From Hydrogenothermaceae bacterium (GTDB lineage: Bacteria > Aquificota > Aquificia > Aquificales > Hydrogenothermaceae), in contig JAOABH010000002.1 in assembly GCA_026418455.1 (NCBI GenBank), positions 1 to 64,000 on the forward strand: a DNA stretch of 64,000 nt. Reading direction: 5' to 3'. The translations under genes were made by a program, and so were the position numbers. The notes beneath the pieces are model-generated. The model worked only from the letters and a program-made list of their open reading frames with translations, had not been told where the DNA came from and did no database searches. Below, piece by piece: positions 47,919-55,584 of this stretch. The first letter of the stretch is position 1; each line of letters opens with the position of its first letter.

Positions 47919-48392
47919 ATGATGGAACTTGTAAAATCACAGGAGAAAAAGCCGGTAATATACGGACAGGAAACAATTAAAATACATGAATTTTTAGGTG
48001 TAAAGCTTGAAGGTGAGTTTATGGGAATATCTCTGAAACATGTCCTTGAAATATCAAAAAATTTAGAAATATTTCCTGTTCCACTGACTCCGTCTTACAT
48101 AAAAGGTGTTGTAAATTTAAGAGGTGAGATACTTCCAGTAGTATCAATAAAAGAGATGATAGGAATGCCTCAACATACAGAAACCACTAGACTCATAATC
48201 CTTGAAACAAAACTTGGAAAACTTGCAGTAGAGGTTGACTCAGTCTATGGAGTAGTAAGGATAAAGGAAGACCAGCTTGAACCAAACCCTATGAACACAA
48301 TATACAGTGATTATCTCTCAAATGTAGCTCAGATTAAAGAAGGATTTATAAGTATAATAGATTTAGAAAAACTTTTCCCTGAAAGGGAGTAG
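47919..48392 (+). CDS. cheW: Chemotaxis coupling protein CheW
   Basis: The 157-residue protein has the CheW fold: FMGISLKHVLEISKNLEIFPVPLTPSYIKGVVNLRGEILPVVSI, then VEVDSVYGVVRI and FISIIDLEKLF. It bridges receptors and CheA. An N-terminal extension of about 25 residues is unusual. The start may be ATG 47919 or the adjacent ATG 47922. The stop is immediately followed by the start codon of the J-domain gene. Confidence 0.94.
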   Translation: MMELVKSQEKKPVIYGQETIKIHEFLGVKLEGEFMGISLKHVLEISKNLEIFPVPLTPSYIKGVVNLRGEILPVVSIKEMIGMPQHTETTRLIILETKLGKLAVEVDSVYGVVRIKEDQLEPNPMNTIYSDYLSNVAQIKEGFISIIDLEKLFPERE

Positions 48393-48872
48393 ATGAGTAG
48401 CCTCTTTATGAGAAAGATGGTAGAGTTTATAAGTTATAAAAGGATGGAACTTTTTCAGGGGATGTTTTATAAACTTTTTGAGAAGTATAACGGAGATTGG
48501 GATAGGTTTGTAGATGATTGGTTTGAAAAATACTCCTATATAACATTAAAAGAGTATTTTATAGAAGATACTTTTAAAGAAGATTTTGAAGATTTTTACA
48601 AAAAAAGAAAAAATGTTTTGAAGGCATACATAAAAGCTTATTGGTCTTTTTGTATGAATCCTCAAAGCAAACCGGCTCATATTAAATCCTCAATGGAGTT
48701 CTTTGGTTTAGAAAAATTAGATGAAAAAGAGTTAAAGAAGAAGTATAGGGAGATGGTAAAACAGTATCATCCGGATACTCACCCAGATAAAAAATTTGCA
48801 ACCCAGAAGATGGTAGAGATAAACCATCATTATCAGATATTAAAAGCTTTTATTAAAAAGGTTGGAGGATAA
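48393..48872 (+). CDS. J-domain protein inside the chemotaxis operon
   Basis: The 159-residue protein has an N-terminal helical part (about 1-105) that I do not recognise, and a C-terminal J domain, LDEKELKKKYREMVKQYHPD with the HPD triad at about 126-128, followed by helix III (FATQKMVEINHHYQILKAF). The HPD means it should stimulate an Hsp70 ATPase. It starts at the base after the cheW stop and precedes cheZ by one base, so it is a fixed part of the operon. It may target DnaK to receptors, the array or the flagellar switch. Confidence 0.82.
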   Translation: MSSLFMRKMVEFISYKRMELFQGMFYKLFEKYNGDWDRFVDDWFEKYSYITLKEYFIEDTFKEDFEDFYKKRKNVLKAYIKAYWSFCMNPQSKPAHIKSSMEFFGLEKLDEKELKKKYREMVKQYHPDTHPDKKFATQKMVEINHHYQILKAFIKKVGG

Positions 48873-48873
48873 C

Positions 48874-49431
48874 ATGGAAGATGTAAAAAAGATCCTATCA
48901 AGCATCCTAAACGAGGCAAAAGTACTTGAAGAGAAGATAGAACAGATAGGTGCTGCTGCAAGACGTACCGGAGAAGTGGTTGCTCCTTCTGCATCTGAAA
49001 GTCTAAGAGAAGTTATTAAATTTACAGAAGAAAGTGCCAACAAGATAATACAGCAGATAGACAAAGTAGAACAGAACTGTCACGAGATAGATAAAACAGT
49101 AGAGGAACTGTTATCCCTAAACCCTATAAACTCAATTAAAGAAAAGTTAAACTTAATAAAAGAAAAAAATCAAGAGAACATGAATATACTCATCAAAGTT
49201 TATGAGCTTTTCTCTTTCCAAGATTTATCAGCTCAACAGATAAAGGAAGTTATAAATATCCTTGAAGAGACTAAAAAACAACTTCTTGCCTTAGCTGTCA
49301 ATTCAATTGAGTCCTCTAATTTACCTCAGGAAACAAAAGAGATGGCTAAGGGTAAGGTTCACGAAATTCTCTCAGGAGATAGAATCTTCCAGGAAGATGT
49401 TGATAGACTTTTAGAAGAATTAGGACTATAA
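48874..49431 (+). CDS. cheZ: CheY-P phosphatase CheZ
   Basis: The 185-residue all-helical protein ends EDVDRLLEELGL, the CheY-binding tail of CheZ, and has the catalytic segment LFSFQDLSAQQIKEVI with the aspartate and glutamine (about D117 and Q121) in CheZ spacing (D143/Q147 of E. coli). The ORF track starts at TTG 48862; ATG 48874, five bases after ggagga, is the real start. It removes phosphate from CheY just downstream. CheZ outside Proteobacteria and Campylobacterota is less common. Confidence 0.85.
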   Translation: MEDVKKILSSILNEAKVLEEKIEQIGAAARRTGEVVAPSASESLREVIKFTEESANKIIQQIDKVEQNCHEIDKTVEELLSLNPINSIKEKLNLIKEKNQENMNILIKVYELFSFQDLSAQQIKEVINILEETKKQLLALAVNSIESSNLPQETKEMAKGKVHEILSGDRIFQEDVDRLLEELGL

Positions 49432-49443
49432 AGGAGGAAGAAG

Positions 49444-49839
49444 ATGGGATTTCCAACAAATGCAAAGATATTAACAGTAGATGATATGGCAACTATGAGA
49501 AAGATAATAAAGAGTTTACTTACACAACTTGGATATACTGATGTAGAGGAAGCAGAAAACGGAAAAGATGCACTTTATAAACTTAAACAAAACAAGTATG
49601 ACCTCGTTTTACTTGATTGGAATATGCCGGAGATGGACGGCATAACATTTCTTCAAGAGATAAGGAAAGACCCAGAACTTAAAAATATACCGGTTATAAT
49701 GGTAACTGCAGAGGCAAAAAAGGAAAATGTCCTCCTTGCAATCCAAAGCGGTGCAAACAACTACATAGTCAAGCCTTTTACAGCAGAAACATTAAAAGAG
49801 AAGATGGATAAAGTATGGCAACAGATCAATGGAGGTTAA
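49444..49839 (+). CDS. cheY: Chemotaxis response regulator CheY
   Basis: This 131-residue single receiver domain has the acidic pair VDDMATMRK, phospho-acceptor [11 protein letters not shown] (about D58), MVTAEA and VKPFTAETL. It is the flagellar switch regulator phosphorylated by CheA. It has an aaggagg ribosome site 12 bases after cheZ. Confidence 0.95.
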   Translation: MGFPTNAKILTVDDMATMRKIIKSLLTQLGYTDVEEAENGKDALYKLKQNKYDLVLLDWNMPEMDGITFLQEIRKDPELKNIPVIMVTAEAKKENVLLAIQSGANNYIVKPFTAETLKEKMDKVWQQINGG

Positions 49840-49844
49840 CAGCC

Positions 49845-51422
49845 TTGAAAACAATTAAATCAAAAGTTATTGTGGGCTTTATAGTTTTGCTTACAATCGG
49901 TGGTATAGCTAATTTAACATTTATAAAAAACCTAACAGATGAACTTGAGAAAAAAAACTATACAAAGTATCTGAGTATAATCTCAGATCTCGCGTTTATG
50001 GAACTCCGTGAAGCAATGAATACAGGAGACCCAGCTGTTGTAGAAAAAACTGTAGAAAGACTTAGACACAAAGATTTAAAAAGGCTTGAAGTTTATAAAT
50101 CTACAAAGATTGAGCAACTATTCAATATACCTAAAACACAGATAGATGACTCAGAGGTTGAAAAAATATTCAGAAATAACATTTCAAAGGATGTTTTTTA
50201 TCAAAGAGGAGATGATATAACTTTATACAAACCTATACCTGCCTCTTCTTCTTGCTTAGCTTGTCATACGAATGTATCCGAAGGAGAAATCCTCGGTGTT
50301 ATAAAAATAACAAAATCTTTAAAAAATGAGTATGAGTTTGTAAAAACTAGCCTCATCTATTTCTCTGGATTTGTTGTGTTAGCATCAGTTATTGGGCTTT
50401 TTGTAATAATCACATTCTTAACTATATACATTTTGAAACCTCTTTCCAATTTAAGAGATCTTTCGAAAGATCTTTCTGAAGGAGAAGGAGATCTAACAAA
50501 AAGACTTAACGTAGACAGGGAAGATGAAATTGGTGACGTTGCTAAATATATTAATAGATTTATAGAAAAAGTTCAAAACAGCATATCTCTTATAAAAGAA
50601 GAGGTCTCAACTTTATATAGAGAAACATCTCAAATATCTACTTCCTCAAATCTCATAGATGAAAATGCGGTTAAACAGTATTCTGCAGTAAATAATTTAA
50701 AATCAATTATGGATAAAGTGTTAGCAAAATCTATCGAAGCAAAAGATGTAGCAGAAACGACATATTTGACAACATCGGAAAGTATAAGTAACATTCAACC
50801 TGTATTCACAGATCTATCAGAAATAGCAAAACAGATGAATAAGACAGCTTATGAAGAAAAGCAGTTAGCGGCAGAAGTTAAAAGTATGATAGATACAACT
50901 GGTAATATTAAAAATATTCTTGAGATAATTAAATCTATTTCCGAACAGACAAACCTCTTGGCCTTAAATGCAGCAATAGAGGCAGCAAGAGCCGGAGAGA
51001 TGGGAAGAGGTTTTGCTGTTGTTGCGGAAGAAGTAAGAAAATTATCAGAGAAAACTCAAAATAGCATAGCAGAGATAGAAAAAACAATAGAGTTCGTAGT
51101 ATCTAAGATAGTTAATGTGAGCTCTAATATATTACAGAACGTTGAGAATGTTGAAGTTATAAACAATAAAATCTCTCAAATTATGGTAAAAATTGACGAT
51201 ATAAAAGTTAAATTACAGGAAATATTAGAGAAATCTAAAGTATCCTTAAACTCTTCAGAAGAGGTATTTAGAAGTATAAAAGAGGCTTCTATGGAGATAG
51301 AAGAGATATCAAAACTGGCTACTTTGACAAAAGAAGAGTCCGACACTTTGAAAGAAGTAGCAAATCAGCTTCTTAACCTAAGTAATCAACTTAATAAAGA
51401 GATATCAAAATTTAAAACTTAA
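49845..51422 (+). CDS. Chemoreceptor with a periplasmic CxxCH haem-type motif
   Basis: The 525-residue protein has membrane helices at about 8-28 and 165-190, a periplasmic sensor (about 30-162), a HAMP domain ([24 protein letters not shown]) and a signalling domain with tip [21 protein letters not shown]. The sensor contains SSCLACH with Cys137, Cys140 and His141, a covalent haem c site, in a Tll0287/DUF3365-like setting. It should sense redox, O2 or NO in the periplasm. The ORF-track start at 49815 lies inside cheY; TTG 49845, nine bases after ggagg, is the real start. Confidence 0.88.
   Translation: MKTIKSKVIVGFIVLLTIGGIANLTFIKNLTDELEKKNYTKYLSIISDLAFMELREAMNTGDPAVVEKTVERLRHKDLKRLEVYKSTKIEQLFNIPKTQIDDSEVEKIFRNNISKDVFYQRGDDITLYKPIPASSSCLACHTNVSEGEILGVIKITKSLKNEYEFVKTSLIYFSGFVVLASVIGLFVIITFLTIYILKPLSNLRDLSKDLSEGEGDLTKRLNVDREDEIGDVAKYINRFIEKVQNSISLIKEEVSTLYRETSQISTSSNLIDENAVKQYSAVNNLKSIMDKVLAKSIEAKDVAETTYLTTSESISNIQPVFTDLSEIAKQMNKTAYEEKQLAAEVKSMIDTTGNIKNILEIIKSISEQTNLLALNAAIEAARAGEMGRGFAVVAEEVRKLSEKTQNSIAEIEKTIEFVVSKIVNVSSNILQNVENVEVINNKISQIMVKIDDIKVKLQEILEKSKVSLNSSEEVFRSIKEASMEIEEISKLATLTKEESDTLKEVANQLLNLSNQLNKEISKFKT
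50965..51025. repeat. 61-bp perfect repeat in receptor tip, copy 2
   Basis: Identical over 61 bases to 42070-42130. A third receptor (44110-44170) differs at several third positions, which shows that synonymous change in this motif is tolerated. Confidence 0.85.
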
Positions 51423-51432
51423 GGAGTTTGAG

Positions 51433-53292
51433 ATGGGATTGTTTGGTTTTGGAGGAAAGAAAGAAGAGCCCAAAAAAACAGAAGAAAAAAAATCCGCAAT
51501 AGAGATAGATGATAGATGGAATAGATACTATTTAAAAGATATCCAAGCTTCTGATGTGGGAAGTATAGTTTATATTACAAAAAACGTGGCTTATATAAAG
51601 ACATTTAAAGAAAATAAAGAACTTAAACCGGGAATGTTTCTTCATCTTGAACTAAACGGTAAAAAGTATAAAACTCAGATAGTTGATTCTTCAGAAACAG
51701 ATATAACAGCAGGATTTTTAGAAGAGTTTAATGATATAGAATTTATAAAAAAACATACAAACTTGATTCAAGAAAAAAAACCTATAAAAAAAATATCTAT
51801 AACAGCAAAAGATATAGAAAACGAAAAGATATCTTCAGATTTAATAACACTTTTCAACCTACTTACAGAGATTGAAGATCCAAATACAGATGCAATTCAT
51901 CTAAAACTTCTCTTTGATCTTTTACCACCCTTAAGAAATAAAGTTATAGAGATTGCAAATAGTGTATCAGAGGGAGCTACAGAAGAGATAAAAGATATAG
52001 AAACTGCAATTTTAAGATTAGGATTTGACAAATTAAAGAAAGTAGTAAGTGAGTACTTTGATTTATTTATCGCTAACTACAAACCCCAAATAGAGAATTT
52101 TGAAAATATGAGCCAACTTAATTTAACAAAAGTTGAAGCGTATAAAAGAGTCGCTCCGTATCTATCTTTCCAGATAAAGAGAAAAGCCGGAATAATACTT
52201 TTTCTCTTAGATGTTGTCTCTTCCGCAGCAACAATTTTTGCAAAGAAAGACGAAAATTATAAAAATATACTTAAAAACAGTGTTTATTTTTACTCCTATC
52301 CATTGCGTCAGTATGAGAGAAATATATTTGGAGAAGACTTTTTACATACAAACTATGAGTTTATCAAATCAAAAATAAAACCATTGGTAGAAGTATATGA
52401 CAGTTATAAATTAGGACATGTCTTTATGTATCCATTTCTAACAGTAGAAAAAGAGGCTTTAAATTTTTCAAATAGAAATCTAAAGAGAGCATATATCTAT
52501 TATCTCTCTTTCCTTATGGTGAACAATCTTGTATATAACGACAAAAAAAGTGGTTATATACTCTACAATAGACTCAGAAGATTTGGAATGTCGGTAAATG
52601 AAGCAGTGGATTTCTTAAACGAGATTGTGTTTACTGTAAATAAAGCTTTATCAAACATAGGAATAAAGCCATTTTTAAGGTCTCCATCTCCACCATCTTA
52701 CACATTGGATGTCACTAAAGTATTCCCTGAAACGTCGGATTTCAAAAACTTGATAGATAATTACAAAAAAATAGCTCAAGGTAAAGAGAATAGATTAGTA
52801 ATCAGAACTCAAGATATAAATTTCTCTTCACTACTCTTTTGGTATCTGACAAATGACAACAGTATAGGGCTTTCAGCCAAAACTTTTGCAGTAATTCCAG
52901 CAAGGTCTATCCAAAATCCTGATAGTTTACTTGTTGAGAACCTTTCATCTTTTGACATACTTTACTTTAAAGGTATAGATGAACTTGACCCAACTCTTTA
53001 CAGAGAGTTTTATAAACTTTGGAAAAATTTTGAAGGTGTAATAATAACAGATTTCTCTTACTATTCTTTTATGGATTATGACTCCCAGAAAATACAGCTC
53101 TTTCACATATTAAAAGACAAAAAAATAGATGCCCCACTTTTAACGGAAAACAGGAAAGCATATGAGTTTATGGTTAAATATATATTAGATGAATATACAT
53201 GGCTTACCGGTAAAACAGACTATAAAAATTTAGAAAATGTATATAAGATAATTTATAGTATGGACTCTGTGTGGACAGAAATCTTTGAATGA
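51433..53292 (+). CDS. Large protein with PilZ-like and divergent HDOD-like segments
   Basis: I do not recognise this 619-residue protein as a whole. Residues 30-105 look like a small beta barrel (GSIVYITKNVAYIKTF, LKPGMFLHLELNGKKYKTQIV), possibly a degenerate PilZ without its RxxxR motif. Residues about 130-210 resemble HDOD, with LLPPLRNKVIEIANS and IKDIETAILRLGFDKLKKVV. The remaining 400 residues are soluble alpha/beta sequence without known motifs. It starts 10 bases after the receptor gene and closes the chemosensory cluster, so a role as an output or c-di-GMP/array partner is likely from context. Confidence 0.6.
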   Translation: MGLFGFGGKKEEPKKTEEKKSAIEIDDRWNRYYLKDIQASDVGSIVYITKNVAYIKTFKENKELKPGMFLHLELNGKKYKTQIVDSSETDITAGFLEEFNDIEFIKKHTNLIQEKKPIKKISITAKDIENEKISSDLITLFNLLTEIEDPNTDAIHLKLLFDLLPPLRNKVIEIANSVSEGATEEIKDIETAILRLGFDKLKKVVSEYFDLFIANYKPQIENFENMSQLNLTKVEAYKRVAPYLSFQIKRKAGIILFLLDVVSSAATIFAKKDENYKNILKNSVYFYSYPLRQYERNIFGEDFLHTNYEFIKSKIKPLVEVYDSYKLGHVFMYPFLTVEKEALNFSNRNLKRAYIYYLSFLMVNNLVYNDKKSGYILYNRLRRFGMSVNEAVDFLNEIVFTVNKALSNIGIKPFLRSPSPPSYTLDVTKVFPETSDFKNLIDNYKKIAQGKENRLVIRTQDINFSSLLFWYLTNDNSIGLSAKTFAVIPARSIQNPDSLLVENLSSFDILYFKGIDELDPTLYREFYKLWKNFEGVIITDFSYYSFMDYDSQKIQLFHILKDKKIDAPLLTENRKAYEFMVKYILDEYTWLTGKTDYKNLENVYKIIYSMDSVWTEIFE

Positions 53293-53366
53293 TAAATCTA
53301 CTTGAAAAGAAACAGTTTATAATTTTATAATTGACAATTAAATCTAAATAGGTGTAAATAGAAAGA

Positions 53367-54494
53367 TTGAGGATATTACAAGATAGTTATTGGAAAAGCT
53401 TTGAAAAATGGAAAAATATAGACAGAGATAACTGGTTTAACTGGAAGTGGCAAACTGCAAATAGAATTAAAAGTTTAGAAGATTTAAAAAGTATAGTTAA
53501 ATGGGTAGATGAAAGAGAATTTTATCAGGTAAATACTCTATTTCACTTTGCAACAACCCCCTATTACTTATCATTAGCTGATATAACTAACCCAGAAGAT
53601 CCGATATTAAAACAAGTAATACCATCGAAACAAGAGATAGATGAAGAATACCAAAAAGAAGCTGAATTAGACCCTTTTTTAGAAGATATAAAAAGTCCAG
53701 TTCCTGGACTAACATACAGATATCCTGATAGAGTTTTGATGAGGACAACAAATGTTTGTAGTGTGTATTGTAGACACTGCATGAGAAAAAGAATGTTTTT
53801 AGAAGAGGAGCGGGCAAAAACAAAAGAAGAATTTGAAATTATGTTTGAATATATAAAGAAAAATAAGAATATAAAAGAAGTTCTAATTTCCGGAGGAGAC
53901 CCACTCACCCTTCCTAATAAAAAAATAGATTATATACTTGAAAACTTACAATATATAGACCATATAGATGTTATCCGTATTGGGACAAGGGATGTTGTTG
54001 TAAACCCTTTCAGATTTTTTGATGAAAATTTATTAGAGATACTTTCAAAATACGATAAAATTTGGATAGTGACACATTTTAACCATCCAAATGAAATAAC
54101 AAACTACACAAAACAAGCCGTAAAAAATATTCTTCAAACCGGAATCCCTGTTTTAAATCAGACGGTTTTACTAAAAGGAGTAAATGATGATAAATTTTTA
54201 ATAGAAGAATTGATGAGAGACCTTTTAAAAGTTAAGATAAAACCTTACTACCTATTTCACTGTGACCCTGTAAAAGGAGTGTATCATTTTAAAACAGGTA
54301 TAGATAAAGGACTTGAGATAATGGAACATTTAAGAGGAAGATTGTCAGGAATAGGTATTCCTACCTTTGCATTAGACTTAAATGGAGGACTTGGAAAGAT
54401 TCCATTACTTCCGGAATACATAGTAGAAAAAGGGGGAAAATATATTAAATTTAGGAATTATGAAAACAAGGAAGTTATAATTAAAAATTTGTAA
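53367..54494 (+). CDS. Lysine 2,3-aminomutase-like radical SAM protein (KamA family)
   Basis: The 375-residue protein has the radical SAM motif CSVYCRHC (Cys131, Cys135, Cys138), GGDPLTL, and a PLP-lysine site DLNGGLGKIPLLPEY that mirrors the PGGGGK motif of lysine 2,3-aminomutase. The substrate-binding aspartates (HCDPVKG and ALDLNGG) are kept. It should convert an alpha- to a beta-amino acid, probably lysine or glutamate; an EpmB-like role in EF-P modification is possible. The start is TTG 53367 with a weak ribosome site (aggtg 12 bases away). It is a single-gene unit. Confidence 0.88.
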   Translation: MRILQDSYWKSFEKWKNIDRDNWFNWKWQTANRIKSLEDLKSIVKWVDEREFYQVNTLFHFATTPYYLSLADITNPEDPILKQVIPSKQEIDEEYQKEAELDPFLEDIKSPVPGLTYRYPDRVLMRTTNVCSVYCRHCMRKRMFLEEERAKTKEEFEIMFEYIKKNKNIKEVLISGGDPLTLPNKKIDYILENLQYIDHIDVIRIGTRDVVVNPFRFFDENLLEILSKYDKIWIVTHFNHPNEITNYTKQAVKNILQTGIPVLNQTVLLKGVNDDKFLIEELMRDLLKVKIKPYYLFHCDPVKGVYHFKTGIDKGLEIMEHLRGRLSGIGIPTFALDLNGGLGKIPLLPEYIVEKGGKYIKFRNYENKEVIIKNL

Positions 54495-54513
54495 TTTTTA
54501 AAGATATATTTTA

Positions 54514-54522
54514 TGTTATAAT
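54514..54522 (+). promoter_or_regulatory. Extended -10 promoter of the small lipoprotein gene
   Basis: TGTTATAAT is an extended -10 element, 37 bases upstream of the start codon. The -35 region is only T-rich. A strong aggaggt ribosome site follows at 54546-54552. Confidence 0.5.
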
Positions 54523-54559
54523 TTTATCATTAAATACTTTTTATAGGAGGTATAGCCCA

Positions 54560-54769
54560 ATGAAAAAATTAGTTCTTGGAGTTTCTGCAGCTGTATTATC
54601 TGCATCTTTACTTTTCAGCTGCCAAAAAAAAGAAGAGCAACCAGCTGAGCAACCAGCTCCTGCTGAGCAACAAGCTGCACCAGCTCCTGCTGAGCAAGCA
54701 GCTCCTGCAGCTCCTGCTGGCGAACAACAAGCAGCTCCTGCAGCTCCTGCTGGCGAACAGAAGAAGTAA
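54560..54769 (+). CDS. Small Ala/Pro/Gln-rich repeat lipoprotein
   Basis: The 69-residue protein has a lipoprotein signal (MKKLVLGVSAAVLSASLLFS before Cys21), then QKKEEQPAEQPAPAEQQ and two perfect copies of QAAPAAPAGEQ. The mature part has no fold and is only 49 residues. Its strong ribosome site, own promoter and own terminator suggest high expression, as for small structural or surface lipoproteins. Function is unknown. The GC-rich repeats stand out from the AT-rich surroundings because of alanine and proline codons. Confidence 0.8.
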   Translation: MKKLVLGVSAAVLSASLLFSCQKKEEQPAEQPAPAEQQAAPAPAEQAAPAAPAGEQQAAPAAPAGEQKK

Positions 54770-54777
54770 TATCAATA

Positions 54778-54806
54778 AAAAGGTGGCACCTCGTGTGCCA
54801 CTTTTA
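54778..54806 (+). terminator. Rho-independent terminator of the lipoprotein gene
   Basis: A 7-bp perfect GTGGCAC/GTGCCAC stem with a 5-base loop is preceded by an A-run and followed by cttttaa. It lies nine bases after the stop codon. Confidence 0.85.
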
Positions 54807-54983
54807 AAATCTCTAAATCTTCTTTAAATCTTATAAAATATAGAAAAAGATACTTAATGATAAAATCTCTTCTATCTAATTATTAAGAAATTTACAGGTC
54901 TTCTTACTAATCTCATATTTTCATAAAAAAAGAGGGAAAAAGCTAAAAAATTAAGAGATAGAGAAATCTAATCTATAAAGTTA

Positions 54984-55127
54984 ATGGATTACTTAGTCTG
55001 GTATAATACAGAGAAGTCACATAAGAGCTTAAATTGGAAAGCACCTTTAGAATACTATGTAAGTCTCGTTGAGACTGAATTTTCTAATGGTGTGTCTAAA
55101 ATGATATGGACTTCTACAAGGTATTGA
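54984..55127 (+). mobile_element. C-terminal remnant of an rve/DDE integrase-type transposase
   Basis: This 47-codon frame reads MDYLVWYNTEKSHKSLNWKA then PLEYY and ends KMIWTSTRY, the C-terminal tail of integrase-core transposases such as the IS3/IS481 group (YN..R.H.SL, P..Y, WT.T). A stop codon lies ten codons upstream in frame and no other part of the element, nor its inverted repeats, is visible. It is a dead fragment inside the 398-base gap between the lipoprotein gene and the tRNA operon; the rest of that gap (54807-54983) is AT-rich with nothing recognisable. Confidence 0.8.
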
Positions 55128-55152
55128 AATTTTCAGTGTATTAAGATATAAT
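55124..55152 (+). promoter_or_regulatory. Promoter of the tRNA Lys-Glu-Leu operon
   Basis: TTGAAA (55124-55129) and TATAAT (55147-55152) are exactly 17 bp apart, 15 bases before tRNA-Lys. The -35 box includes the stop codon of the transposase remnant. Confidence 0.8.
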
Positions 55153-55167
55153 ATTTCTCTACTTTGT

Positions 55168-55240
55168 GAGTCGCTAGCTCAGTCGGTAGAGCACCGGTCT
55201 TTTAAACCGGTGGTCCTGGGTTCGATTCCCAGGCGACTCA
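55168..55240 (+). tRNA. tRNA-Lys (anticodon TTT)
   Basis: Complete cloverleaf with acceptor GAGTCGC/GCGACTC, discriminator A, anticodon stem CCGGT/ACCGG and loop CTTTTAA giving TTT, T loop ttcgatt. First of three tandem tRNAs. No CCA encoded. Confidence 0.95.
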
Positions 55241-55253
55241 CTCAATATAATAT

Positions 55254-55328
<75 letters not shown>

Positions 55329-55351
55329 TTTCTCTTTTTTATCACTAAATT

Positions 55352-55435
55352 GCGAGTGTGGCGGAATTGGCAGACGCGCGGGACTTAGGATCCCGTGGTG
55401 GCAACACCGTGTGGGTTCAACTCCCACCACTCGCA
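55352..55435 (+). tRNA. tRNA-Leu (anticodon TAG)
   Basis: An 84-nt class II tRNA with acceptor GCGAGTG/CACTCGC, discriminator A, anticodon loop CTTAGGA giving TAG, and a variable arm tggtggcaacacc. Third of the tandem tRNAs. Confidence 0.95.
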
Positions 55436-55508
55436 TTAACAATATCATTAAATAAATATTTTGTGTATCTTTCATTTTCGGATTTACAATTTTTAAAAAT
55501 TACAAAGA

Positions 55509-55555
55509 TGTAATCTTTTTGTAATCTTTCTGTAATCTTAATTTAGTAATATATT
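55509..55555 (+). promoter_or_regulatory. PhoB-box-like triple direct repeat and -10 box
   Basis: TGTAATC occurs three times at exact 11-bp intervals (55509, 55520, 55531), each followed by TTT or TTA. Written as 7+4 units they are ATGTAAT-cttt, TTGTAAT-cttt and CTGTAAT-ctta, close to the E. coli Pho box CTGTCAT with its 4-bp spacer. A -10 (TAATAT 55547-55552 or TATATT 55550-55555) follows at the distance seen in PhoB-activated promoters, with no normal -35. It drives the small secreted protein at 55585. The upstream part of the 149-base gap is AT-rich with two further ttacaa copies. Confidence 0.6.
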
Positions 55556-55584
55556 AATGTAAATTTTATTTTAGGAGGTATAAC

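Noticed and set aside
54576-54827. 83-residue Leu/Gln-rich ORF overlapping the small lipoprotein
   Set aside because: It is the +1-frame shadow of the GCT/CCT/GAG-rich repeat and runs through the terminator.
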